From Streptomyces sp. NBC_01275 (GTDB taxonomy: Bacteria > Actinomycetota > Actinomycetes > Streptomycetales > Streptomycetaceae): 64,000 nt of DNA. This document shows, one piece after another, positions 56,659-64,000 of the stretch. The position numbers were made by a program, and so were the translations under genes. The notes under the pieces were generated by a model. It made no database searches. It was given only the letters and a program-made list of their open reading frames with translations, and was not told where the DNA came from. The DNA lies in the NCBI RefSeq assembly GCF_026340655.1, contig NZ_JAPEOZ010000001.1, positions 9,424,001-9,488,000 on the forward strand, written 5' to 3'. Every line of letters begins with the position of its first letter. Position 1 is the stretch's first letter.

Positions 56659-56672
56659 ATTACGATCGTCAT
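56659..56672. promoter_or_regulatory. Shared palindrome, copy 5 (ATTACGATCGTCAT)
   Basis: 13 of 14 identical to the perfect copy at 43731, embedded in the longer dyad TAGATTACGATCGTCATTCTA-like arms (TAGA…TCTA), in the divergent promoter region of the TetR (55947) and hydrolase (56707) genes. Confidence 0.7.
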
Positions 56673-56706
56673 TCTATTGCTCACCCCCTCCAGAAAGGCT
56701 CAGGCC

Positions 56707-57546
56707 ATGAGTGACAGGCATGTGACCGCACCGACTCAGTACATCGAGGTCGACGGCGACCGATTCGCCTACCGGCGCTGGGGCAAGCCCTCGGGCGTTC
56801 CGATCTTCCTGGTCCAGCACTTCCGCGGGGGGATGGACAACTGGGACCCGCTGCTCACCGACGGCTTGGCCGAAGGCCGTGAGGTCATCCTGTTCAACGG
56901 CCGCGGCGTCGCCTCGTCGTCGGGCACGCCGCGTAACCGGATCGAGGACATGGCCGATGACATCGCCGCGGTCATCCGGGCGCTGGGGCTGGAGCAGGTC
57001 GACCTGCTCGGCTTCTCGCTCGGCGGTTTCCAGGCGCAGGAGGTCACGCTGCGCCACCCCCAGCTGGTGCGCAAGCTCCTCCTGCTCGGCACCGGCCTCC
57101 GAGGCGGGGACCCGACAAGTGACCCCGAGGTGCCTCAGTACGCCCTGAACCCGGTCCCCACCCTGGAGGACTTCCTCTTCCTGTTCTTCGGCCGCTCGGA
57201 AGCCGCGAAGCAAGCGGGCAAGGCCTTCTGGGAGCGCCGCCACCAGCGGGTCGACCAGGACCCGCCGAGCTCGCCCGAAGTCGCACAGGCGCAGTTCGAA
57301 GCGACCGTCGCCTACGCGGAACCGTTGCCGGGCGAGAACCCCTACGCCCACCTGAACGCGATCACCCAGCCGACGCTGGTCCTCAACGGCGAGAACGACG
57401 TGATGATCGCCTCGATCAACTCCTGGCACCTCGCCCAGAACATCCCCAACGCTCAGCTGCTGATCTACCCCGATGCCGGGCATGGAGCGCAGTTCCAGTA
57501 TCCCGAGCGGTTCCTGAAGCACGCCATTCAGTTCCTCGACGAGTAA
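56707..57546 (+). CDS. Alpha/beta-fold hydrolase, paralogue of the 51.2-kb hydrolase
   Basis: 279 aa from ATG 56707 (a frame to 56677 exists without advantage). Motifs: IFLVQHFRGGMDNWDPLLTD, VILFNGRGVASSSGTPRNRI, nucleophile LGFSLGGFQAQEVTLRHPQL, Asp in LVLNGENDVMIASIN, His in YPDAGHGAQFQYPERF. Together with the 51188 gene it forms a subgroup with DNWDP instead of a classic HG-motif. Divergent TetR and a shared palindrome in front indicate inducible expression. Downstream neighbours are pseudogenes, and its oxidoreductase companion may be the gene at 59824-60837. Confidence 0.88.
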   Translation: MSDRHVTAPTQYIEVDGDRFAYRRWGKPSGVPIFLVQHFRGGMDNWDPLLTDGLAEGREVILFNGRGVASSSGTPRNRIEDMADDIAAVIRALGLEQVDLLGFSLGGFQAQEVTLRHPQLVRKLLLLGTGLRGGDPTSDPEVPQYALNPVPTLEDFLFLFFGRSEAAKQAGKAFWERRHQRVDQDPPSSPEVAQAQFEATVAYAEPLPGENPYAHLNAITQPTLVLNGENDVMIASINSWHLAQNIPNAQLLIYPDAGHGAQFQYPERFLKHAIQFLDE

Positions 57547-57547
57547 G

Positions 57548-58110
57548 ACCTGCGGGGCTTCGGCGCAGTCGCTGATTTCGCCGGCTTGACCAGCTGCGCG
57601 AGAATCCGGCAGGCCGGACCCCGGCCGCCGGAGCGGCTGGCTGAGGTAGGCGCATCCCACGTGATCGAGGCGGGGTGTGCCATCGCCCGGCAGCCGTGCC
57701 CGCTCCCACGGTGTCCACCGCCGCGACCTTCCGGCCGGGACGGCTGATACGTGCCGCACGGGCGTGGAAGACGTGGGCGTCGGCCGCGCCGTCGGTGACC
57801 ACGACGACGAGCACCTGACTTCCAGCCACTGGGCGGCGATCCGCTCGATCGTGGTGTCCGGGTAGAGCCACTCGATGTCCTCGCTGCCGGCCTTGAGGAC
57901 GTGGGCGACGCCGCTCCTTCCAGCGTGCCCCGGGCCGGTCTGCTGGGCGAGTCGGCCCGGGGCGGCAGGGAGAGTCGCCGGACCAGTCCCAGAGGCTCCG
58001 CTCGCCGAGACGAGGGTCGTACAGGGCCCGACCGGCCGGCGCCGAACTGCCCGAGCTCGGTCATCAGCGCAACGCCGGTCTGGATCTCGTCCGCTGTCCA
58101 GCCGGTGATT
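57548..58110 (-). pseudogene. PfkB-family sugar kinase remnant with several frameshifts
   Basis: Reading the minus strand across frames gives VAHVLKAGSEDIEWLYPDTT, IERIAAQWLE, then LVVVVTDGAADAHVFHARAA, RISRPGRKVAAVDTVGAGTA and LDHVGCAYLSQPLRRPG. These match the C-terminal half of PfkB fructokinases (VKxSxEDlxWLYP; VVVTDGAxGA; VDTVGAGDAF), but the catalytic GAGDAF is GAGTAA-like. Upstream in the same direction an unrelated frame ([20 protein letters not shown]) is fused on. At least two frameshifts; not functional. Confidence 0.6.
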
Positions 58111-58185
58111 CCTTGATCATCGGTAGTCGGCTCGCGCCCCGCCCAGCGTCCTTTCGCACGCCAGGCGCCTGCGGGGGTGTCGGAT

Positions 58186-58685
58186 TCAGGAGGGCCCGGG
58201 TGCCGCGGGCCTGCTGCGGTTGGGCAGTGGAAGAACGGTGCCGCCGCTGCGCGGTGCGTCGATTTCGGTAGCCAGCTGGCGGACGGCCTCCTCGTACGGA
58301 GCGAGAGTGCGGCGCAGGTCGGTGTGCTCCTTCCGTAGCCGGCTCAGGTTGGCTTCCGTACGTACGTCGGATCCGGAGGGTTCCGTCGGCGTCGTAGGCC
58401 GGGCCGGCGCCGGGATGCGGCGCAGGCGGGCTTCGTCCGTGACGACCCGGCCGTCGAAGACGGTGTGGCGGGCGAGCTCGGCGAGCCGGGCTTCGGCTTC
58501 CTCTCCGGCGGGCCCCGTGAGGGACGGCCGGTCGTCGTCTGCGCCCAGCTCGGCGAGGAACTGGCCGCGGGCGAAGGCTTCTTCGGCCTCGGCCTCGGCC
58601 TTGTCGCGGAAGCCGGAGTCGCCAGTGCCGGCGTAGCCCTCGAACATCTGGGTGCGCTGGTGGCGGTACTGCGGGGCACCGGCCA
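58186..58685 (-). pseudogene. C-terminal part of a recombinase-associated protein
   Basis: Frame beginning [20 protein letters not shown] and continuing [20 protein letters not shown], then a coiled-coil-like end [20 protein letters not shown]. It resembles the accessory protein that follows tyrosine recombinases in streptomycete integrase modules. It has lost its N-terminal part and is joined at about 58685 to the integrase remnant in another frame. The first ATG (58647) could start a 153-residue product. Family call tentative. Confidence 0.45.
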
Positions 58686-58689
58686 GTAC

Positions 58690-59535
58690 ACCGCCCGGCC
58701 CGACCTCCCGTTGGAGATCGCGTGCGGCAGCACCGCTCGCGCGTTGACGATCCCTGATCCGCAGACGGCAGCTGCGGCAGATCGAACACCGTCAGCGCCG
58801 AGTGCTCGCACAACCGCAGCCCCGTACGAACCATCGAATCCGCGTACGCCGCGTTCCGCGCCGCCCACCTCCCACGGAACCCGCGCCTTGGCATCTCCTT
58901 CGAGTCGAAGCCGCACAGCCCGACATTGGGCCACAGCCGATACGACTTCGGTGGCAGCCGCTTCACCTCGCGTCGTGGCCCCATGCGCGACGTCTCGGCC
59001 GGCACTTGCCGCACCATCGTGCCGGCAGCCCCGTCCCGTCACGGCGACCCACCGAAGCCGCGCGCTGACGGATGGGACTCGCCCTGACGAGGTTCTGCTC
59101 GATCGCCCACAGGTAGAACTGGTCGACCGTGGACACCTCCCGGTCCCAACTCCGTGTCTTCCGAACGAGGTCCACGCTCGTCACGACGCCACCACTCGAA
59201 CGCTGCCCGGTCGTCCATGGACGCATCACGCCAGTCCCGCCTGCCTCGCACGAACCACAGGAAGTCGAAGTACGTGCGCAGGTCCCGGGTGCACGGGCGG
59301 CCTGGGTGTTCCACGGCGAAGACGCCGGCCACACCGAGAAATACCGGTTCAGCGCCACGTCGTACCCGCCCGCCGGGCTGATCAGGAACGGCTGCCCCTC
59401 GGGCACCCCCAGATCGTCCAACCCCTCACCGAGATCGGCGAACAGGGAGCTGAACTCCCGCATGAACGGGGTCCTTTCGCGCGGCCACGCCAGGTCTCGA
59501 CGGGTGAAATGCGCTCGCCAACCGGTGATCGACAT
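58690..59535 (-). pseudogene. Tyrosine recombinase/integrase remnant with frameshifts
   Basis: From ATG 59535 or 59463 (MREFSSLFADLGEGLDDLGV), then across at least three frames: [121 protein letters not shown] and GRAVYWPV. The SAM-like core-binding domain and the start of the catalytic domain (RTGLRLCE) are recognisable; the catalytic His-x-x-Arg/Tyr end is missing. A decayed mobile element that may have delivered this mosaic. Confidence 0.7.
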
Positions 59536-59823
59536 GACGTTGGACGACAGTCCGTGGACAGCTCAACAGCGCATAACCAAAGGCACGCGACAACAAGGCA
59601 CGCGGGGCACGGGGCTCCGCAGACTGCCGCGGCCGCCGGCAGCCCTCGGATTCGAGGTCGGAGCAGAGGGCGCCGTTGGACAACTCCCGTGTCCGTCATG
59701 AGCGTCGAGACACGCGAGCCGTCGATGTTGTTCCGCCCGACGCGGCGAGCGTCTCTCGCCCCTGCCGTCGCGTCGTCGGCCCCGCGTGATCATGTCAGGA
59801 GGAGCCGTGTGGCCGGCCTGATC

Positions 59824-60837
59824 TCAGTTGCTGTCGGGCGTCATCGAGACCACGACCTTGCCCGCAGTGGTGCGACCCTGCTCGACGTACGCCATCGCCT
59901 CGAGCGTCTGATCGAAGGGGAAGGTGCTGTCGATGACCGGGCGGAGCTTCCCGCTGTCGTAGAGGGCACCGAGCTCGCGCAACTGGGAGCCATTGGCCTG
60001 CATGAAGAAGAACTGGTAGCGCACGCCCAGCGCCTTCGCCTGCTTGCGGATCTTGCGACTGAGCACGTTCATGACCAGACCCAGGAAGGAGGGAGCGCCG
60101 AGCTGCCTGGCGAACCCGGCGTCCGGCGGGCCCACGACACTGACAGCCAGGCCGCCGGGCTTCAGCACGGTCAGCGACTTCTCCAGGTTCGCCCCGCCCA
60201 CGGCGTCCAGCACCAGGTCATAGCCGGACAGCACCTTCGAGAAGTCCTCCTTGGTGTAGTCGACGACGACGTCGGCACCGAGGCTCCTGACCAGCTTCTC
60301 GGAATCAGTGCTCGCGGTCGTCGCCACGGTGGCACCGAGGTGCTTGGCGAGCTGGATGACCGTCGATCCGAGACCGCCGGCACCGGCGTGGATGAGCACC
60401 TTCTGGCCCTGCTTCACATGGGCCTGGTCTACGAGGATCTGCCAGGCGGCCAGGGCCACCAGCGGCACCGCGGCCGCCTCCTGCGGGGTGAGCGAGGCCG
60501 GCTTGGGCGCGACGTCGTCCATGTCGATCGCGATGTACTCCGCGAAGCCTCCGATCCGCAGGTCGCGCGGACGGGCGTAGACCTCGTCGCCGACTTCGAG
60601 GCCGTGTACGGCGGAACCGACGCGCGTCACGACGCCGGCCACGTCATGACCGAGCACGAACGGAGGCTTGTACTTCAACAGCTGCTTGAACTCCCCGTTG
60701 CGGACCATCTTGTCCAGCGGGTTGATGCTCGCGGCGCTCACCCTGACCAGAACATCGCGGTCTCCGACGCTGGGCTCGGGTACCTCGGCGGCGCGCACGC
60801 CGTCCTTGCCGTACTTCTCGACGACGAATGCCTTCAT
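59824..60837 (-). CDS. MDR-family NADPH oxidoreductase, paralogue of the 50.1-kb gene
   Basis: 337 aa from ATG 60837 (the open frame to 60942 would read through the promoter element). GroES-like domain (FVVEKYGKDGVRAAEVPEPS, VLVRVSAASINPLDKMVRNG, VLGHDVAGVVTRVGSAVHGL) and Rossmann domain (KVLIHAGAGGLGSTVIQLAK; DLVLDAVGGANLEKSLTVLK). No zinc ligands. Like the paralogue it carries VLSRKIRKQAKALGVRYQFF. The divergent HxlR gene and the 22-bp TGAGTAT…AACTCA element in between imply control by HxlR, in contrast to the TetR-controlled paralogue. Confidence 0.9.
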   Translation of the reverse strand: MKAFVVEKYGKDGVRAAEVPEPSVGDRDVLVRVSAASINPLDKMVRNGEFKQLLKYKPPFVLGHDVAGVVTRVGSAVHGLEVGDEVYARPRDLRIGGFAEYIAIDMDDVAPKPASLTPQEAAAVPLVALAAWQILVDQAHVKQGQKVLIHAGAGGLGSTVIQLAKHLGATVATTASTDSEKLVRSLGADVVVDYTKEDFSKVLSGYDLVLDAVGGANLEKSLTVLKPGGLAVSVVGPPDAGFARQLGAPSFLGLVMNVLSRKIRKQAKALGVRYQFFFMQANGSQLRELGALYDSGKLRPVIDSTFPFDQTLEAMAYVEQGRTTAGKVVVSMTPDSN

Positions 60838-60897
60838 GCCGGCCGCCTTTCCACATGATCTTCTCGGTAGCCTGCGTGCGGTCATGACGCTACTTGT

Positions 60898-60919
60898 TGA
60901 GTATGGAAAAGTAAACTCA
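60898..60919. promoter_or_regulatory. TGAGTAT…AACTCA element, copy B
   Basis: 22 bp, one mismatch to copy A at 47365-47386, situated between the oxidoreductase (start 60837) and the HxlR gene (start 60941). HxlR proteins typically bind imperfect palindromes in such divergent promoters. Confidence 0.7.
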
Positions 60920-60940
60920 GGTCGAGTTAGAATCACCCCC

Positions 60941-61450
60941 ATGGATGCGAGGACCGAAGCTCTTCAGGACGCCGGCATGGACCCCCGACTCGACCGGGAC
61001 ATGTCGAACTGCTCGATCGCCCGGACCCTTGAGGTCGTGGGTGAGAAGTGGACGATCCTGATCCTGCGCGAGGTCTGGTACGGCTCGTCCCGCTTCAGCG
61101 ACTTCGAACGCGTCCTCGGCTGTCCCCGCAACCTTCTCGCTGCCCGGCTCCGGATGCTTGTCGAGGAAGGGATCCTGGCCACCGAGACCTACAAGGAGCC
61201 GGGTTCGCGGAGTCGGCCGAAGTACGTGATCACACCCAAGGGCGTGGATCTGGTCCCGGCTGTGATGGGGCTCCTGCAGTGGGGCGACCGCTACCGCGCC
61301 GACCCGGAGGGCCCTGCCGTACTGACGCGACACCGCGGATGCGGTGCGCACGTCGATGCCCAGATCCGCTGCGAACGCGGCCACGCCGTGCAGGCGGAGG
61401 ACATCGAGAGTGTCCCCGGCCCCGCATTTCGTCTGAGGCCCGCGGAGTGA
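60941..61450 (+). CDS. HxlR-family transcriptional regulator
   Basis: 169 aa from ATG 60941; no ribosome site is visible, so translation could be leaderless. Winged helix of HxlR type: MSNCSIARTLEVVGEKWTIL (Cys near the N-terminus, the redox/aldehyde-sensing position in some members), ILREVWYGSSRFSDFERVLG, CPRNLLAARLRMLVEEGILA, YVITPKGVDLVPAVMGLLQW. An extra C-terminal ~40 residues contain RGCGAHVDAQIRCERGHAVQ with Cys/His that could bind zinc. Divergent from the oxidoreductase gene, its likely target. Confidence 0.9.
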   Translation: MDARTEALQDAGMDPRLDRDMSNCSIARTLEVVGEKWTILILREVWYGSSRFSDFERVLGCPRNLLAARLRMLVEEGILATETYKEPGSRSRPKYVITPKGVDLVPAVMGLLQWGDRYRADPEGPAVLTRHRGCGAHVDAQIRCERGHAVQAEDIESVPGPAFRLRPAE

Positions 61451-61484
61451 GCCGAGCGCGGTGGCGGTAGGAGTCCGGGTGGGC

Positions 61485-62105
61485 TCAGTCCGCCGGGGTG
61501 CGCTCACTCCGTCCGGCTCGGGCCTGGTGGAGGCGGACTTTGGTGCGGTTGCCGCAGCGGGACATCGAGCACCAGCGGCGGTTGTGGGCGGGGGAGCGGT
61601 CCAGGAAGCGTAGGGCGCACGTGTCCGCGCCGCACACGCGTACGCGCCGGATCTCGGTCGACAGGAGCAGGTCTACGGCGTCCTGCGCGATCAGTGCCAG
61701 CGCGGTCGCGGGATCAGGTGCCATGGTCGTGGTGCCAGCGGGCTCCAAGTGGCCGCCTTTGATGGTGATTTGCGGCGCCGACCGCGGCGCCTGTGCTGCC
61801 GATCCGTTGAGCAGCACGACGTCGCTGGAGGAGGGCAGTCGGCCGTCGGAGACCGCGAGTACGGCCCGGTCGACCGCCTCGCGCAGCCGTCGGCCCGATG
61901 CCAGGACGGCGGCGTCCACGGGATCCGGGATGCCCGGTGTGAGCAGTCCGGCCCGCTGAAGCCAGAGGGTGAGATCGCCCGGGTTCCGGAGCGTCTCCCC
62001 CGGTGTGGGTCGCCACCGGTGGCGGAGGGTGTTGGTGAAGTCCAGACAGACCCGCCCGCCGTCCCAGATCCACGTGTCGTCCGTTGCCACGCCTTCATTC
62101 TGCAC
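61485..62105 (-). CDS. CGNR zinc-finger (ABATE domain) regulator
   Basis: 206 aa. ABATE stress-response domain at the N-terminus (WDGGRVCLDFTNTLRHRWRP, LQRAGLLTPGIPDPVDAAVL, SGRRLREAVDRAVLAVSDGR) and a C-terminal CGNR zinc finger CGADTCALRFLDRSPAHNRR followed by WCSMSRCGNRTKVRLH. Such proteins are thought to be DNA-binding regulators of adjacent hydrolases. It shares a 50-bp divergent promoter region with the alpha/beta hydrolase gene, where TAACCC-N7-GGGTTA forms a dyad. Confidence 0.9.
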   Translation of the reverse strand: MQNEGVATDDTWIWDGGRVCLDFTNTLRHRWRPTPGETLRNPGDLTLWLQRAGLLTPGIPDPVDAAVLASGRRLREAVDRAVLAVSDGRLPSSSDVVLLNGSAAQAPRSAPQITIKGGHLEPAGTTTMAPDPATALALIAQDAVDLLLSTEIRRVRVCGADTCALRFLDRSPAHNRRWCSMSRCGNRTKVRLHQARAGRSERTPAD

Positions 62106-62113
62106 GTTAGGTT

Positions 62114-62132
62114 TAACCCCCTAAGAGGGTTA
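62114..62132. promoter_or_regulatory. TAACCC-N7-GGGTTA dyad between CGNR and hydrolase genes
   Basis: Inverted repeat in the 50-bp divergent promoter region (62106-62155), the only symmetric element there; a likely operator of the CGNR regulator. Confidence 0.6.
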
Positions 62133-62155
62133 GTTCATGCCGGGGAGGCGCATCC

Positions 62156-63028
62156 ATGGGACAGCCCACTGTGACCACAGGCGTGACGCAGGTGGACGGG
62201 GTCCGCCTGCACTACCTCCGAGCGGGATCCGGTCCTCTGCTCGTCCTGCTCCACGGCTGGCCGCAGACCTCCGACTGCTGGCAGCCGGTGCTGGCGGAGC
62301 TTGCCGCCGACCACACCGTTGTGGCACCCGACCTGCGTGGCTACGGCCTGAGCGACAAGCCCTCGACCGGATACGACAAACGGCGGATGGCCGCCGACAT
62401 AGCGGGCCTCGTCGAAGCACTCGGCTTCGAGACGACCGCCGTCGTGGGTCACGACCGGGGCGCCCGCGTGGGGCACCGCTGGGCTCTGGACCGCCCCGAG
62501 CAGGTGGAACGGCTGGCTGTGCTCGACATCGTGCCGACCCGGGAGATGTTCCGCCGGCTGGACGCCTCGCTCGCCTCCGGGTACTGGCACTGGCTGTTCC
62601 AGATGCAGCCCGACCTTCCCGAGCGGCTCGTGGGGCACGACGTACGCGGGTATCTCGAGTACTTCTTCGAGCGGTGGACCTATAACCGGCACGGGCTGAC
62701 ACCCGAAGCGGTCGACGGATATGTCCGAGCCTTTTCCCGCCCGGGTGCGATGCGCGCGAGTTTCGACGACTACCGCGCCATGGAGCAGGACGTCGCCCTC
62801 GACGACATCGACGCCGCCGAGGGCCGCCGCCTCACCATGCCGGTACTGGCGCTCTGGGGTTCCGCAGGGCTGCCCTCCCGCCTGCCGACGCTGGAGATCT
62901 GGCGCGACTACGCGGACGACGTCACCGGAGCGGAAATCCCGGAGTGCGGCCACTTCATCCCGGAAGAGCAACCGGAGGCGCTGCTGGGCCATTTGCGGTC
63001 GTTCCTGGCCGACGAGGCGAGTCGGTGA
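62156..63028 (+). CDS. Alpha/beta hydrolase (haloacetate dehalogenase/epoxide hydrolase-like)
   Basis: 290 aa from ATG 62156. Oxyanion motif LLVLLHGWPQTSDCWQPVLA (HGWP), VVAPDLRGYGLSDKPSTGYD, nucleophile elbow TAVVGHDRGARVGHRWALDR (Asp in GHDRG, so an alkyl-enzyme mechanism as in haloalkane/fluoroacetate dehalogenases and epoxide hydrolases), RPGAMRASFDDYRAMEQDVA and catalytic His in IPECGHFIPEEQPEALLGH. Asp nucleophile plus HGWP and FDDYR favour the haloacetate-dehalogenase-like branch. Divergent from the CGNR regulator; a terminator-like hairpin follows at 63120-63153. Confidence 0.88.
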   Translation: MGQPTVTTGVTQVDGVRLHYLRAGSGPLLVLLHGWPQTSDCWQPVLAELAADHTVVAPDLRGYGLSDKPSTGYDKRRMAADIAGLVEALGFETTAVVGHDRGARVGHRWALDRPEQVERLAVLDIVPTREMFRRLDASLASGYWHWLFQMQPDLPERLVGHDVRGYLEYFFERWTYNRHGLTPEAVDGYVRAFSRPGAMRASFDDYRAMEQDVALDDIDAAEGRRLTMPVLALWGSAGLPSRLPTLEIWRDYADDVTGAEIPECGHFIPEEQPEALLGHLRSFLADEASR

Positions 63029-63119
63029 CCCTGCCATCGTGACGGGAGCGGCGCCCCTGCGGGTCCACAGTCTCACTGGCCGGCCGGGGCAAGTCGTCCG
63101 AGCAGCCTCCCGGACCGAG

Positions 63120-63153
63120 GGGGCGGCCCAGTTGCTTCCGGTTGGGCCGCCCC
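63120..63153. terminator. Bidirectional terminator between convergent genes
   Basis: GGGGCGGCCCA (63120-63130) and TGGGCCGCCCC (63143-63153) form a perfect 11-bp stem with a 12-nt loop, between the hydrolase and the convergent ligase gene. Confidence 0.8.
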
Positions 63154-63257
63154 TCAGTCAGATCCTGGCCGAGACCGGGACACCCGCCGAAGCGTCCCCG
63201 CGGCCGCGCTGTCGGATAGGCGCTGCCTGGGCATCCAGGTTCGGCGCGCGGTGAATC

Positions 63258-64000
63258 TCAGGAAGCCGCGACGTGGGCAGCGCGCAAGGAGACTTTGTCG
63301 ATCTTCCCGACCGCGTTCTTCGCTATGGCCTCCACCACGAAGAACTCGGTCGGACGCTTGAAGCCGGTGAGGCTGCGCGCACAGAGCTCCCGCAGCGCCG
63401 TCGGATCGACGGCCACGCCTGGTCGCGGCTGTATGTAGGCCACGACCACCTCTCCCCACTTCTCGTCGGGTACGCCGATCACGGCGGCTTCGAGCACCGA
63501 CGGGTCGCCTGTGAGGACGTCCTCGATTTCCTTGGGGTAGATGTTCTCCCCACCGCGGATGATCATGTCCTTCGAGCGCCCGACCAGGGTCAGATAGCCC
63601 TCGGCGTCGAGGTGACCCACATCGCCCGTGTGCAACCAGCCGTCGACGATGACTCTGGCCGTTTCCTCGGGGCGGCCGAGATAGCCGCGCATGACGTTGG
63701 GGCCCTTCACGAGGACCTCACCGTCCGTGCCCGGCCCCACCTCGGAACCTTCGGCGTCGACGATCCGAATCTCCTGGCCGGGGAAGGGAAGTCCCACGGT
63801 GCCGGCACGTCGCGGGCCCGCGACGGGGTTGATGGTGGACCCGCAGGTTCCTTCGGACAGGCCGTACCCCTCGACAAGAGGGAACCCGTACCGGGCTTCG
63901 AACCGGTTCAGCAGCTCGGTGGAGGCAGGTGCGGCGCCACAGACTCCGAACCTCAGCGACGATGTGTCGGGCCGCACGTCGTCCGGGAGCGCAGCGAGCA
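63258..64000 (-). CDS. Acyl-CoA synthetase/AMP-dependent ligase, C-terminal part (runs off the window)
   Basis: The last ~247 codons are present; the 5' end lies beyond 64000. ANL-superfamily motifs: LRFGVCGAAPASTELLNRFE, PLVEGYGLSEGTCGSTINPV (A5), GWLHTGDVGHLDAEGYLTLV (A7), GRSKDMIIRGGENIYPKEIE (A8) and the catalytic A10 lysine in IAKNAVGKIDKVSLRA. GENIYPxEIE and the C-terminus are typical of fatty-acyl or aryl-CoA ligases of the FadD/long-chain type. Specificity cannot be judged without the N-terminal pocket. Confidence 0.92.
   Translation of the reverse strand, partial: LAALPDDVRPDTSSLRFGVCGAAPASTELLNRFEARYGFPLVEGYGLSEGTCGSTINPVAGPRRAGTVGLPFPGQEIRIVDAEGSEVGPGTDGEVLVKGPNVMRGYLGRPEETARVIVDGWLHTGDVGHLDAEGYLTLVGRSKDMIIRGGENIYPKEIEDVLTGDPSVLEAAVIGVPDEKWGEVVVAYIQPRPGVAVDPTALRELCARSLTGFKRPTEFFVVEAIAKNAVGKIDKVSLRAAHVAAS

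Noticed and set aside
58465..60858. 797-codon plus-strand frame
   Set aside because: Runs antisense through integrase remnants and the intact oxidoreductase; its Val/Gly/Arg-rich second half mirrors that gene.

Overview
High-GC actinobacterial chromosome, almost certainly Streptomyces: strong G/C third-position bias, GTG starts, GGAGG-type ribosome binding sites, 4-bp ATGA/GTGA overlaps, a SigB/F-type sigma factor with STAS and MEDS/HATPase regulators, and families typical of the genus (DUF1206, DUF6479, CDGSH, SpoIIE phosphatases). There is no rRNA, tRNA, CRISPR array or large secondary-metabolite cluster. The density of broken genes, single-domain remnants and integrase/transposase debris, especially from 40 to 60 kb, looks like a decaying accessory region such as a chromosome arm.

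Layout. 0-6 kb: end of an ECF sigma factor, two gene stumps meeting head to head, an NTF2-like protein, an FCD-type GntR regulator and a TetR regulator. An FAH-family enzyme and an extradiol (VOC) dioxygenase then flank a second GntR gene whose 3' end is inverted. 5.8-11 kb: MFS exporter, pirin and FAD oxidoreductase in a translationally coupled row, an LLM flavin oxidoreductase and a truncated haemoglobin. 11-13 kb: rearranged rhamnosidase remnants next to a LacI regulator. 13-20 kb: a stress/partner-switching block (PRC-barrel, DUF1206, STAS, sigma factor, and the row iron-containing redox enzyme, HemK2-like methyltransferase, CDGSH protein, STAS, MEDS-HATPase). 20-31 kb: secreted beta-propeller, the meta-cleavage end pathway (4-hydroxy-2-oxovalerate aldolase plus acylating acetaldehyde dehydrogenase) with a divergent IclR regulator, a secreted GH115 alpha-glucuronidase with a LacI-type operator, RpiB-like isomerase and an ATP-grasp protein. 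31-40 kb: PAS-PAS-SpoIIE phosphatase, PPK2, fructosamine kinase, Cys-rich copper protein, histidine phosphatase-like protein, a HEAT/LRV repeat protein, and an acyl-CoA dehydrogenase behind a KstR-type palindrome.

40-63 kb: a catabolic/regulatory mosaic. Intact genes are an orphan ThiF-like E1 enzyme, an Old Yellow Enzyme, PrpE-like acyl-CoA synthetase, an HSL-type esterase, 3-hydroxyisobutyryl-CoA hydrolase-like protein, a four-gene operon (zinc-less MDR oxidoreductase, alpha/beta hydrolase, EthD-like protein, enoyl-CoA hydratase) closed by a strong terminator, a second hydrolase/oxidoreductase pair paralogous to that operon, three complete TetR regulators, an HxlR regulator, a CGNR regulator and an alpha/beta hydrolase. 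Between them lie stumps of TetR, PaaI thioesterase, anti-sigma HATPase, iron alcohol dehydrogenase, SDR, PfkB kinase, transposase and integrase.

Main unexplained signal: the mosaic shares regulatory DNA. An AT-rich palindrome close to ATTACGATCGTAAT recurs at five sites (41.3, 41.5, 43.7, 54.9, 56.7 kb), and a nearly identical 22-bp TGAGT...ACTCA element stands before both the HSL esterase (47.4 kb) and the HxlR/oxidoreductase pair (60.9 kb). This suggests one or two regulons for related substrates, duplicated and partly eroded.
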